Assembly (NCBI GenBank): GCA_023055425.1
Contig: JALGPY010000003.1
Span: 65,642,991 to 65,706,990 of the forward strand
Direction: 5' to 3'
DNA length: 64,000 bases
From: Linanthus parryae
Lineage: Eukaryota > Streptophyta > Magnoliopsida > Ericales > Polemoniaceae
Part shown: positions 12,229 to 23,300 of the stretch, in pieces
How the letters are laid out: each line of letters opens with the position of its first letter
How positions within the stretch are numbered: position 1 is the stretch's first letter
Program-made: the position numbers and the translations under genes
Notes under the pieces: model-generated
Seen by the model: the letters and a program-made list of their open reading frames with translations, nothing else
What the model was told of the DNA's origin: nothing
Databases searched by the model: none

Positions 12229-13966
12229 AGCTTGTGCCGAATAGAGAAGGAGGAAGCTCGAGTAAGATGAGATCGAGCTCATAAAAAGGAGAAGTTTAGA
12301 AGAACAGCATGTTGATAACGCGGATGCGACTACTTTGGAACAAGCTCAAGAGGACTTTGAGGAGATCGCAGGTGGCAAAGAAGGTGAGGTTTTTAACCTT
12401 GCTGTGACTTACCAAGAAGTAATTATTGGTGCGTTAAAGCATGGCTTATCAAAAGATGATATTCGCCGATGGTTAGTAGGCAAGTGTGGCGAACCCTCAG
12501 ATAATTATTCAGACAATGTTTGTAGACCAAGCTTAATAACCCACTTCTCGTTGTAACGAGTTTCTTCGCACCCCCAGGTCACGCTCACCTTAAATATATG
12601 CTTAATGAGGATACTCTAGTAGGATATGGTGTCACATCTTTAACATATGATGAAGGTGCTGCGATCCCACCTAAGTGTGGAGGTGCTCGCTCTGATCTAT
12701 CAGAAATAAAATATTATGTATGATGCAAGTTACCTTAATATTTTCTGTCTTGCATCGCAGGTGATGCTGCCACCACACAGGGTTCCCCTTGCAATGTATC
12801 AACTGCTAGAGAGGTGATCGACGAGGCAGGTGTTGACGACCCTGATGAGGATATGCCAGGACAAAGGAGTCAGCTCCCTACATCATATGCCCCAGAGCGA
12901 AGCCATCATGTTGAGTAGCCTATCGCAGCTACTGAGTATGCAGGAGAACCTTTGGAAGACATCATCGAGGTATCTGACGATGCCGAGGCTGACACCATGT
13001 TAAGAGAAGAAGATGCTGATGCTGAAGTTGAGGAAATGGAAGCGCAGGATGCTGGAGCTGAAGTTCAGGGAAATGAACAGGTCATGGAAGGCATAACATC
13101 ACATGAAAATGTTGATGTTCAAATGCATGCTCCCGAACCCCAAGGACTTCTCGCAGCTAAAGAAATTCCTAGTCAAGCAGCATCCACTGTTGTTGCCGTT
13201 CCTTCGACAGAGTTAGAGCCTTTACAGGTTCCCCCAGCATGGAGTTTTTGGAGTTCGCAAGTTAGAGCTGCCGTTTCACCTGTTGCAACTTATACTATCC
13301 CTGCCAACTATGATGATATCGAACTCGCAGCTGACAGACAAGCAATGCAGCAAGGGCATGCTTCGTCTTTTCCAGCAATGCACATTCCCTCTTTGCGTGA
13401 GATCCTTGAAGGGACTGGTATATTACCATTTTCGCATTCTACACCTTTGTTTAAAAGCTTTCATGATCTGAACTTGAATCATTTTTGTCAGGAATGAAGC
13501 AGCCTGATGTGGATTGGCTGATAAGGATGCGCCTTCATACCCATGGTCATTTGCGAAGTATCTAGAGCTAGAACCTTATGACATAAGGCTTTTCTTGACC
13601 GAAGCCATCTGGATTCTGGAGCAACTGTCTGTAGCCACCCCTGCGACCATTTATCCTAATAGTGCACGGCTGCTTTATAGCACATGCAAGGGGCTTCAGG
13701 CTAAAGTTTAAGGCAAGCTAGGCTTCGGGTATCTTCTCAACAGGATCACCCAGATTCTCGCATCTGTGAGTTTGAAACGCGGCTACCACAACCTCGCATC
13801 TGAAAGAAGGAAGTTAGAGGAACAAAGGCAGAAGGCTGAAGAAGCTGTCAACCTCTTTCATGGGATGAATGCCAAGTACGAACAGTTGAAACGAGAAGTG
13901 GACCAAGCAAGAGAGGCGTCGCTCTCGTTCTCTCCAGAAGATCCTTTAATCAAGGATTTATTTTAG
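12229..13966 (+). pseudogene. antisense-gene fragment (C-terminal exons of the plant-mobile-domain-like gene)
   Basis: Equivalent to the last four exons of the gene at 26831-31107. The first piece ends GEPS near 12500, where the donor GT has become GA. Next come exon 12578-12682 (GHAHLKYMLNEDTLVG), exon 12761-13417, and a last exon from 13492 to the TAG at 13964-13966. The 105-bp exon has exactly the same length in both copies, and acceptor sites end in CAG or TCAG. Stops (TAG near 12916) and a frameshift near 13540 disable it. The end keeps a heptad-like helix (ERRKLEEQRQKAEEAVNL), suggesting a coiled coil. Confidence 0.8.
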
Positions 13967-14328
13967 AAACAAAAATATTATTGTAATGCTAGTGCTTCTC
14001 CCCCCTTTTTTTATTTGAAACTTTATGTCCCATTTTGCCCCTTTGAGGATTTTGCACTCGTATCTTGATGCGTATCAATTATGACGTCACATGGTGACGT
14101 ATCTGCCTTGATTTTCGCGCTAATGATTTATTAGATAAGCACGATTTCCTTAGGATCCCCATCATTATTATGACCTTCCGTCATTAATTAGGGCGTGCCA
14201 CCGAATTGCCATAGCCTTTAGTAGGGCAATTCAATTTTACCCCTTTTGAGACGTAAGTAATTGATTCTTACTCGTTTCCCAAGCTTTGCTGACTCGGCCA
14301 GGAAACTAAAGAGTCCCTTATGGAGTCC

Positions 14329-14340
14329 ATATAAACCCTG
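14329..14340 (+). promoter_or_regulatory. TATA box, promoter in antisense orientation to the Tat fragment
   Basis: ATATAAACCCTG here equals CTATATAAACCCTG on the minus strand at 26395-26408 of the complete element. Shared flanks include GCTGACTC upstream and a TTCATCCCAAA block ~30 bp downstream. Promoter function is inferred from conservation and motif only. Confidence 0.55.
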
Positions 14341-14412
14341 CCTCTTGCTGCTTGGGTCCTTCATCCCAAAATGTGGCTTACCATGAGTCCTTACGACTGC
14401 TAGCATCAATGC

Positions 14413-14718
14413 TTGTCCTTTGTTGATTCATGGCAATTTCAGGTTGTGAAACCTGAGTTTGTGCCTTGTGCGATAGAAATAGCTCCCAAGATCTTCTTTA
14501 TAAAGCTCACCGATCTTCATGATCACTTTGAAGAAGATTTACATAATACCTCATGCTTCTGCGAAGATTCTTCTTCGTCTATTATGTTTGCAGGTCGTAT
14601 CTCCGGCTGCCTTCCGGCGAGGCGCAGTTCCATACTGACCCTTTTACCGAATCATAATGAATGGTGCGTTTCTCCTCTAGCTTTCCTGGAGGAGAACTAT
14701 TTTCCACCATTGTTTTGA
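14413..14718 (+). CDS. small conserved ORF downstream of the antisense TATA box
   Basis: About 100 residues, from FVDSWQFQVVKPEF. The complete element has a matching frame (26027-26392, minus) with FVDSWQLQALNPEF, CAIEI, NTSC and SSCIMCAG in the same order and no net frame change over ~95 residues. No known domain is recognised. It may be a short protein, a first exon (a splice-acceptor-like TTTGCAG follows TATTATG near 14587), or conserved RNA. Coding status is uncertain. Confidence 0.4.
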   Translation: MSFVDSWQFQVVKPEFVPCAIEIAPKIFFIKLTDLHDHFEEDLHNTSCFCEDSSSSIMFAGRISGCLPARRSSILTLLPNHNEWCVSPLAFLEENYFPPLF

Positions 14719-14860
14719 ACAAGGTGTGACGAGCCATGGCGCTCGTCCCTCTGCACAATAAGCTTCCGGCCCCAGGAGCTGTTCTCCACTTGTTCTTCAC
14801 GTCCGCATCCGCCAGGACATGAGGTTCATCTGGCACATCTCTGGGCAGAAGACCGATCAA

Positions 14861-15159
14861 GAGCCCTGTTCAGATCTAGGACCTCGACGATAGCATCACA
14901 TAGCTTTTGTTAGGGCCTGTAGGCCGTTAATTTCATAGTAGGAAATTTGCTTAGTATGATGAGCTTTTGCTTGTAAGCTGCTATCTAGACAGATAAATTG
15001 TAAGTCATTTTGACTGTTAATGAAATGTATTTTGGTGTTTGTTGTTTCTGTTTGATACAACAAATTTTAATATCGCATGCGTGTTTGCTATACTACGAAA
15101 CAAGTTATGTTTCTTTCGCGTTTTGCATTCGGATATTGCCTGAATAATTCTTTATCTCA
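14861..15159. other. Tat fragment, no gene seen
   Basis: AT-rich spacer between the small ORF and the hairpin array. No open frame, tRNA or clear repeat is recognised. Confidence 0.5.
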
Positions 15160-15545
15160 AGCTGATGAGTTTTGCATCGCACGAGGCGTTGTTGCTATAG
15201 CTTGTTATGTAAGCAGATAGGCTTACAGATCAGTTAAGATCATGATTCAATATTGTTGCTATCTGAGCAGATAGGATTTGCTTGCACAAAGGCGTTGTTA
15301 TTATTGCTGCTATCTAGGCAGATAGGCTTATAGATCAGTCAAGATCATGCTTAAACATTGCTGCTATCTTGGCAGATAGGCTTTGTTCGCACAAGGGCGT
15401 TGTTACTTTCGCTGCTATCTAGGCAAATAGGCTTTTGGATCACTTAAGATCGTATTTAAACATTGCTGCTATCTCGGCAGATAGGCTTTGGATCGCATGG
15501 GATCGTATATTATGGCTGCTATCTAGGAAGATAGGCTTTTGTTGT
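15160..15545. repeat. hairpin repeat array in the Tat fragment
   Basis: Six hairpins of type CTATC-6nt-GATAG start at 15259, 15310, 15364, 15414, 15469 and 15519, spaced 50-55 bp. Some alternate with a second hairpin GATC-6nt-GATC (for example GATCAGTCAAGATC and GATCGCATGGGATC). Loop bases differ from those of the complete element while stems are kept. Confidence 0.8.
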
Positions 15546-15653
15546 AAATAAGCAAAGAAGCAAATAAAATGATAAGAGACGACTAAGGTAATAAAATTCT
15601 TCTCACATGGGAGAATTATTTTATTAAAGCACCCTCATATGGGAGAGGCATGA

Positions 15654-16815
15654 CTACAAGTTCCTCATATGGGAGTAAACGACGCATGAATTCATCAGAG
15701 GACTAGACATACAATCCAACCGACATTTGAATCCAATATATGTAAAGAGAGAGAGGCTAAGGATAATACTTTTTGATCCAGCGCATATTGATCGGACTTG
15801 GGGTTGTGGTAGTCCCATGAAGCCTCTGTATTGTGCAGTAACCACTGTCAAAAACTTATTTAACCTGAACGCTCCTTCCCAGTTAGATGCGAACTTTGGA
15901 TGGGCCGCTTCCCGCATGCAATGATCTGAAGCTCGTAAGACTAAGTCCCCAACCGCAAAGTCTCGGTGTTGAACTGTTTTATTGTAGGCACGAGCAATCC
16001 TCTCTTTGTACCTTTTGTTGGCTCGCTTAGCCTGTTCGCGCTTCTCTTCCAACAGAATCAAGTCATGGTCACGTTGATTGTCATACAATGCATGAAAGGC
16101 TGATCTCGCAGAGTTAAATTTTACTTCCGCCGGTACAACGGCTTCAGCCCCATAACATAGAAGGAACGGGGAGACTCCCGTGGGAGTCCTTGGCGACGTT
16201 CGATATGCCCATAATGCTATATTCAAAGAATTGGCCCACTTTTTGTGATCATCTGCGACCATCTTACTCAAAATTCTTAACAGTGTCTTGCTGGTTGCTT
16301 CTGCTTGACCATTCCCTTTTGGATTATAAGGAGTGGAACAGACCTGCCTTATGTTGTACTCCGCTAGTTTCGCGGCCACCTGACGATTTACAAAGGGGGT
16401 GCCATTATCCGAAAGGATTGTGTTGGGGATTCCAAATCCGTATATGATGCTTTCTTGAACAAAGTTGACCACTCCGAGCGCATTGGCTGTCTTAAGCGGT
16501 ACTGCCTCCACCCACTTAGTAAACAACTCGGTAGCGGTTAAGATAAACTGGTTCCCAGGCGAGGCCGGTCGAACGGGGCCAACAAAATCTAGAGCCCAAG
16601 TGTGGAACGGCCATGGCGTTTCAAACGCGTGTAGATCTACGGCAGGAGCATGTACGAGGTTGCCCTTAAATTGACATTCTTGACATCTCTTTACCTTGGT
16701 GTGGCAATCTGCCTCCATTGTGGGCCAAAAATAACCAACTGTGAGGAGCTGTCTGCATAGTTTTGCACCCCCCCTGATGCTCTACTTGGTGAGATAAATC
16801 CATCACCTCTTGCAT
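15654..16815 (-). pseudogene. Tat integrase fragment
   Basis: From EVMDLSHQVEHQGG (zinc domain, near 16790) through CQECQFKGN, the core with WALDFVGP, LSDNGTPF and GNGQAEATS, to a C-terminal HPKFASNWEGAF. The DDE residues look present. The upstream frame is broken near 16720, and the C-terminal tail diverges after WEGAF through a shift. It is about 85-90% like integrase of the complete element by eye. Confidence 0.85.
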
Positions 16816-16909
16816 TAAAGCCCAAATTGAGAATAAAACCGGTGAAACACTCATTCCAAGCATGAGAAGCCTGTTTCAATGCATAAATAAACTTATTCAA
16901 CTTGCACAC
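16816..16909 (-). pseudogene. older copia RT, piece 1 (left of Tat insertion)
   Basis: On the minus strand this reads VCKLNKFIYALKQASHAWNECF, the classic copia RT LKQA-RAW block. It joins directly in frame to 32416-33154 once the Tat element and one copy of the 5-bp CACAC duplication are removed. Confidence 0.85.
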
Positions 16910-17535
16910 TGTAGATACTGCTTTATGACATGGCAGATCTAGGCCACGTGGCAACCATCCGGCACACCATATTGTGCTCCACACACACAGGATCACCAGC
17001 CGAGCTGATCCATGTGGGGGCTGCGAGACAGAGCCCTCGCATACCACTGCACGGGACTTGTAGGGACTTTGTGGTCTGGAGGCTAGAGTAAGCCCTGTCG
17101 CGTGCGAGCCAAGCCCGCGCGCGACCTTTAGTAACTGTTTTGAGAGATTTATGGCACGAGCTCCATAAACCCGGTCAATCCGGTCAAACCCGGTCAACCT
17201 CGTAACGGTTCCGGTACTCGCGCACCACGTGCTCTAACGGTTCCTATATACTCGGACGAACGTGCCGTTATGGTTAAGCTAATTAAGCCGCCATCAATGG
17301 GCGCATTAACCACACTACAACGGCCACGTTCTCCAGTATATATATATCGTTAACCTTTCCATACAAAGGAGGACACACTGCCATACGCGGAAGCTCTGCC
17401 AAACCTCTGTCTCTCTCTCAGACATTGCTACTGACTTGCTCTCTCCCTACACACACCCCTATTCTTCCTGTGCGATCCCTGATCCACTACGTACGGTGTA
17501 CACGGAGGTCTCCCCGCCGGAATCTCTTGTGCACA
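16910..17535 (+). repeat. 5' LTR of Tat element (626 bp)
   Basis: TGTAGATACTG to GTGCACA. A TATATA motif at 17245-17250 and a (TA)n stretch at 17337-17348 are promoter candidates. A CT-rich tract follows at 17407-17419. Only one base differs from the 3' LTR. Confidence 0.95.
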
Positions 17536-17538
17536 TTT

Positions 17539-17552
17539 TGGTGAACCCGACG
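17539..17552 (+). promoter_or_regulatory. primer binding site of Tat element
   Basis: TGGTGAACCCGACG follows the LTR end after three bases. It has the TGG start expected of a site complementary to a tRNA 3' end. I do not assign the tRNA. Confidence 0.7.
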
Positions 17553-17576
17553 TGAAACTTACCAGCAAAAGCAACC

Positions 17577-19844
17577 ATGTCTCAGGAGGACGATGTCAGC
17601 AACCGATCTCCTTCCACTGAAACTCCCTCGGGAGACGAGGCTCGCCGTACTCCGACGACTCCCGGCGAGGCGCCAACTTTAGAGTCTTTGGACGCCACTG
17701 TCCAAAGTCAGGCAAAAGCTCTCAAGTCTCAGTCCGCGCAGTTAGAACGGATCTTGGCCGTTCTGGGCACTCTTGCGCCAAATCCTCCACCTGCCACCGC
17801 TATCCCCCAGGGAGGAGGAACCCCCTCCGCTCCAGGATTGGGAGTGTCGGCCACGCCTCCCAACCCTCATCTGCAAACTCCACCGTCGGCCACGCAGCTG
17901 CCTTCGGTCCAAGGGTCAACGGCACAAATGCTGCCCCCTGCTGCTCACGCCTCTCAGCCCCCGGCTTTGGCGTCCAACTCAGCTCTGCAGTACACTCTGC
18001 CTCCACCAGCGACAATCTGGGGAAACGCGGGTAGCCAATACACTCCCAATCCTCCGGCAGCATATGTGTCGCCACCGCCTACGGCAACCCCTCCGTCAAC
18101 TACCGAGGGAAGCATTCCAGAATGCATGACGTCTTTGCAGAAGCGCGTGGACTCCATCTTGGCTCATCAGTCGTTCGCGGATACCATCATCCCGAAGCTA
18201 GACAACGATCCACCCATCCCACGAGAGATCTATCTCATGCCTAACCCGGCGGGGTACAAGGCTCCCAAATGGGACAAGTTCGAGGACGTCAATGGAAACG
18301 CTCATGAGCATGTCATGCGTTTCATCGATGTCATGGGTCCATACGGAGCCGATCCCAAACTGCTGATGCGGGAATTCCCAAAAACTCTTGGGAATGTAGC
18401 ATACAAATGGTACCGAACATTGGAGGCCGGATCTGTGAAAACTTGGGACGACATGGTCCAGAAGTTCTATACCAAGTTCTTCCAGATGGAAGAAAAGGTG
18501 ACGATGATCCATCTCTCGCGGATGTATCAGAAACGCGAGGAAGATGGAATCACTTTCATCAAGAAATTCAGAGCGAAATCCTTGGAATGCAAGGATCCAA
18601 TGCTCGAAAGTCGGCTCGTAGAGATATGCCTGCAGTGCATGCGAGACGAATACAAAAGCATGCTGATCAATTTGCAAACACCGACGTTTTCAAAGCTCAT
18701 CGAATGCACGATGAACATCGAGCCCATTGTCGAGAGACAGAGAAAGAAGAGCGCTCCAGAACGACCTGCGAGCGGCACCACCTATAAGATCGGCAGATTT
18801 GGCTACAAGCGGGGACGCGAAGCTGAAGTAAATACAGTTTCGCCCCAGAAGCAAGCGAAGGCTGCAAACTTCGATGCACCGCCTCTACCATGCTCGGTGG
18901 AGGAAGCAAGCGATCTCTGCAGACAGTGGCGTAAGGACGGCGTCCTCCCACCGCTCGAGAAAGCACCCTCCAAGGAGATGACGAGGGACCCTAAGTGGTG
19001 CGAATACCACGGCAAGGTCATGCACCCCACAGCCGAGTGCAAGAAGCTCAGATTCACGCTCGATCAGAAGATGAAGAGCGGCGAACTCATCGTCAGCGAC
19101 CATCGGAAGGATGTGCGCAACAACCCGCTGCCTACCCATACAGATTCGGGCTCAAAAGGCAAAGAGGTCGCCATGATCTCGATAGTTGACTTGGAAGAAG
19201 TCGCAGAGGATGGTCTGCCCATCGTTGCTGAAGTCCATGAAGATGAAGACTACAGCATGGACACAGAAGATGAGCGTGCCGACCGCATGAAAGGGTCGCA
19301 CGGCTTCGACAAATTCTTCAACGAGATGAATTTCTCCGAAAAATGTCGAGCGGACATGACAAAAGCAATCTTAAGGGTAGCAGAGGACTACGAGGAGAAC
19401 CTTGTGGTCTCCAACGGGAAAGTCGTCAGGGCATCCCGTTCCACAGAAAAGATTATGACCTTTTCTGCCAGCGACAAGAAGACAGATGCGAGCCACCAGA
19501 GGCCCCTGTACGTGACCGCCATCATCAACGGCGTCGAATTCAAGCGAGCATTCGTCGATGGAGGAGCAGCGGTCAATGTTGTTCCACTCCATACACTGAA
19601 GCTAGCAGGGATCCCCGAGCACAAGGTAGTCAAACGTCCATCCCCGCTGGTGGGATTCGGGAGCGATTCTAGAATGACGATCGGATGGATCCGCCTGGGC
19701 GTTCAGATCGGCAAAATCAAGTGCTCGGCGAAGTTCTATGTCATAGACGCGAACACCACATATCACATGATCATAGGTCGGGCCTGGATTCATCGCTTTG
19801 ACGCAATCCCTTCAACGGCTCACCAAGTGATGAAAGCTATCTAG
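17577..19844 (+). CDS. Tat gag-protease ORF (755 aa)
   Basis: Structural polyprotein plus aspartic protease of the element. The start ATG has a good context (GCAACCATGTC) 41 nt after the LTR. The first ~190 residues are Pro/Ala/Thr-rich and low complexity. The gag core is at about residues 215-400 (WDKFEDVNG to MNIEPIVERQ). A zinc-knuckle-like CEYH-(n)-HPTAEC lies near residues 474-486. An aspartic protease at ~640-750 has FVDGGAAVNV in the usual D-S/T-G position (Gly for Ser/Thr) and IIGRAWIHRF. It stops at TAG 19842-19844, but the same frame stays coding beyond, so this is probably the front part of one gag-pol. Confidence 0.9.
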   Translation: MSQEDDVSNRSPSTETPSGDEARRTPTTPGEAPTLESLDATVQSQAKALKSQSAQLERILAVLGTLAPNPPPATAIPQGGGTPSAPGLGVSATPPNPHLQTPPSATQLPSVQGSTAQMLPPAAHASQPPALASNSALQYTLPPPATIWGNAGSQYTPNPPAAYVSPPPTATPPSTTEGSIPECMTSLQKRVDSILAHQSFADTIIPKLDNDPPIPREIYLMPNPAGYKAPKWDKFEDVNGNAHEHVMRFIDVMGPYGADPKLLMREFPKTLGNVAYKWYRTLEAGSVKTWDDMVQKFYTKFFQMEEKVTMIHLSRMYQKREEDGITFIKKFRAKSLECKDPMLESRLVEICLQCMRDEYKSMLINLQTPTFSKLIECTMNIEPIVERQRKKSAPERPASGTTYKIGRFGYKRGREAEVNTVSPQKQAKAANFDAPPLPCSVEEASDLCRQWRKDGVLPPLEKAPSKEMTRDPKWCEYHGKVMHPTAECKKLRFTLDQKMKSGELIVSDHRKDVRNNPLPTHTDSGSKGKEVAMISIVDLEEVAEDGLPIVAEVHEDEDYSMDTEDERADRMKGSHGFDKFFNEMNFSEKCRADMTKAILRVAEDYEENLVVSNGKVVRASRSTEKIMTFSASDKKTDASHQRPLYVTAIINGVEFKRAFVDGGAAVNVVPLHTLKLAGIPEHKVVKRPSPLVGFGSDSRMTIGWIRLGVQIGKIKCSAKFYVIDANTTYHMIIGRAWIHRFDAIPSTAHQVMKAI

Positions 19845-20321
19845 AACGACAGGATTGTCGAGATACCGGCCTCAACTAACCCGTTCAACCTGGACGAAGC
19901 GCATCTCAGCGAGGCGGTGTGGTTCACCGAGATGGCGGATGAGCAAACACCCGGACCATTCAACCCTACTCCTTTACCTCTCTGGGAGGACATCAAGGAC
20001 CAGTCACCTGCAGGCGTGATGGTGACAAGGGGAGATGCCAAAGAAAAGCCGCCTACTCACGAAGAGGCGCCGCGCATCGCATATCATCGCAAGAGTGTCT
20101 ACACTCTGAAGAGGATCGCAAAGCATGACCCCGAGGGCAAGGAGATAGAGAGCTTCTACGCCAACGGGAAGAAATTCTACCGCATATGAAGGTGCGCGGG
20201 GACGTCCTCACACGGGCATGGGGATGTCCCTGGGCAAATCAATCAAATCGAGCAAGTTGCGCTGACAGAAGAGCCAACACAGGGCACTCCAGAGGAGAAA
20301 CTCAAAGAAGCGCCCGAATGC
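19845..20321 (+). other. in-frame protease-RT linker bounded by stop codons
   Basis: The gag frame continues without shift from TAG 19842 to TGA 20187 and into pol. The translation looks coding (for example NPFNLDEAHLSEAVWFTEMA). Related Ogre elements have an intron near this point; no splice pair is certain here, though AAG|GTAGTC near 19623 and GACAG near 20262 are candidates. Readthrough, splicing or plain mutation are all possible. Confidence 0.6.
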
Positions 20322-23300
20322 ATGGAAGACAGGCCAAGACCGCAAAAGCAAGAGCTTAAGGAAGTGTTCCTCAGCCCGAACGAGGAAAAGAAAAGACCAG
20401 TCTTCCTAAGTGCGGACCTCACAAGCGAAGAGGAACAAGGACTGCTGCAGCTCCTAACCGAATACAAGGACGTGTTCGCATGGGAATATGACGAAATGCC
20501 GGGTCTGGACACGAGCATCACCATGCACCGTTTAGACATCATCCCAGGGTCTAAACCGGTCAAGCAAAGCACCAGAAGTTTCAGGCCAGAACTCAACGTG
20601 AAGATCAAACAGGAGATCGTCAAACTCCTAGACGCCAAGTTCATAGAGCCAAATCACCACCCCACATGGTTGGCCAACATCGTGCCAGTGGTGAAGAAGA
20701 ACGGACAGCTCCGCATCTGTGTGGACTTCCGAGATCTCAATCGCTTCTGTCCTAAGGACGATTTCCCACTGCCTAACATCGACTTGCTCATTGATTCAAC
20801 GGCAGGCCATCGCATGTTCAGTTTCATGGACGGCTTCAGCGGGTACAACCAAATCAAGATGGACCCCGAAGATGCAAGGAAAACTGCATTCATCACTCCC
20901 GTGGGGGTATTCAACTATACGGTAATGCCATTCGGTCTTAAGAACGCAGGCGCAACCTATCAGCGGGCCATGAGGGCTCTATTCCACGACATGATGCACA
21001 AAGAAGTGGAATTTTATGTGGATGACTTGGTAGTCAAATCCAAGCATGAAGCAGATCACCTTGCAGACCTGCGAAAGGTGTTCAACAGATGCATGAGCTT
21101 TCAACTGAAAATGAACCCCATGAAATGCGCATTCGGCGTGACTTCGGGGAAGTTTTTGGGATGTGTAGTTCATCGCCAAGGGATCGAGCCTGACCCTGCG
21201 AAAGTGTCAGCCATCACCAGCATGACGCCACCTCACGACCAAAGTACCTTGAAAACATTCTTGGGAAAATTGTCATATCTGCGGAGATTCATCCCAGCAA
21301 TCGCCGAAATCACGTGCTGCTTCAGCGCTCTCCTCAAGAAGGACGCCGCGTACAACTGGGCTCCTGATCACGAAGCCGCATTCGAAAAGCTAAAGGAGCT
21401 ACTCACATCCCCAAAGATAATGATCGCGCCTCAACTGGGATCGCCGCTTCTGCTATACCTTACATCGACAAGGAAGTCTATAGGAGCGCTCTTGGCTCAG
21501 ATCTATGAGGGACAAGAGAGGCCTATCTATTACATCTCTCGCATTGTGCAGCCTGCTGAATCAAGGTACACGGACATCGAACGTCATTGCCTTGCTTTAT
21601 TCTTCGTAATAGAGAAGTTGAGACACTATTTTGCATCGCACAAAGTAGTGGTGGTCACCAAAAGCGACCCCATAAGATACCTGCTAACTCACACTACTCC
21701 GGGCGGAAGATTGGCGAAATGGTACATGACCATCTCTCAATACGATATCACATGCGTGAAACCAAGAGCGATCAAGTCGCAGGCGGTAGCAGATCTGTTG
21801 GCACAGTTCCCCGACAACAGTCACGAACCTGTGATCGAGGAAGAGCTCGAAGGCCCTGAAATCTACGCGATTGACGTGCCCTATTGGACCCTCTACTTCG
21901 ACGGTTCGTCAACCAGAAAAGGTGGAGGCATTGGGATAGTCTTGACAAAGCCGGACGGTGAAGTCATACAGATGTCCGCAAAACTTAACTTCGCAGTCAC
22001 GAACAACGAGGCGGAATACGAGGCTCTGATCGCGGGGCTCCGTGCGGCGAAAGCTTTGGAAGTGAGCAACTTAACAGTCATGGGAAATTCCAAGCTGATT
22101 GTTAAGCAGGCCTCGGGCGAATATGGTTTAAAGGAGATCAACCTCCTGCCATACCGTACCCTAGTGCAAAAGCTGATGCAGCAATTCTGCGACGTGAAAT
22201 ACGAGCACAAGCCCCGAGCGGACAACAGGCATGCAGACGCCTTAGCAACTCTGGGATCTAAGGTCAGCATAGACAAATGCCCCGCAAGGATTTCCATCGA
22301 AGTGCGAACATCGTCGGCATTAACAGAGGATGCGTGCGACGATGAACACATGGATGACGCAGACTGGCGAAAAGCAATCTTGCAAGCTATTGCGAAAGGC
22401 ACCAGTAGCGAAAGCTGGGTACTCACGAAAGGATACTGCATCCACGACAACACCCTTTACTACAAGGGTCCTGGAGGAATACTCATGCGATGTGTCTCCG
22501 AGCAAGAGGGACAACAGCTGTTAGAAAAGATTCACCAACACGCTTGCGGAGAAAGCGAGGTGTCAATCTACAGGAAAGCTCAGAGATATGGCATTCATTG
22601 GCCAGGCATGTCAACAGCTGCAGCCCTGATACAAGGGAAGTGCGAGAGTTGCGCACTAATCAAAGATTCTCTACTCGTCGCTCTAACCGATGACGACACA
22701 GACTGGAGGAAGCCATTGTTTGAATTCCTCACCCAGGGCACCGTACCCGAATCGAGAAAAGAAGCCGACAAATTGAAGAGGAAAGCCTCTCGATACCTGG
22801 TTCAGGAAAACCTGCTTTGGCGAAAAGGTCACGAAGGTAACTTGCTGCGATGCCTAGACGGCAGGGAAGCACAAGAAGTCATGGACCTTTCTCATCAGGT
22901 GGAACACCAGGGAGGTGCGAAATTATGCAGACAACTCCTCTCAATCGGATACTTCTGGCCCACGATGGAAGTCGATTGCCGCACCAAGGTGCGACGCTGC
23001 CAAGAATGCCAATTCAAAGGGAACCTAGTGCACGCTCCTGCCGTGGATCTACATGCATTAGGGACGCCATGGCCATTTCATACATGGGCTCTGGACTTCA
23101 TTGGCCCCATCCGACCAACGTCACATGGGAACCACTTCATTCTCACTGCAACCGAGCTGTTCACCAAATGGGTGGAAGCAGTACCACTAAAGACGGCAAA
23201 CGCGCTGGCTGTGGTTAACTTCATCCAGGAAAACATCGTATGCAGGTTTGGTATCCCAAACACTATTCTTTCAGATAACGGTACTCCTTTTGTTAATCGT

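Larger units (their letters stand above)
12229..16815 (-). mobile_element. inverted internal fragment of a Ty3/gypsy Tat-type element, no LTRs
   Basis: Everything here matches the inside of the complete element at 16910-32415 but in opposite orientation: antisense-gene exons on the plus strand (12229-13966), the antisense TATA region (14310-14860), the hairpin array (15160-15545) and integrase on the minus strand (15654-16815). Neither LTR nor gag/RT is present. Protein similarity is clear but with many differences, so this is an older, diverged member of the same or a sister family. It abuts a relic copia RT near 16815. Confidence 0.88.

Noticed and set aside
17577..20321. Programmed frameshift between gag and pol of the Tat element
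   Set aside because: Gag, linker and pol are all in the same frame; only stop codons, not a frame change, separate them.
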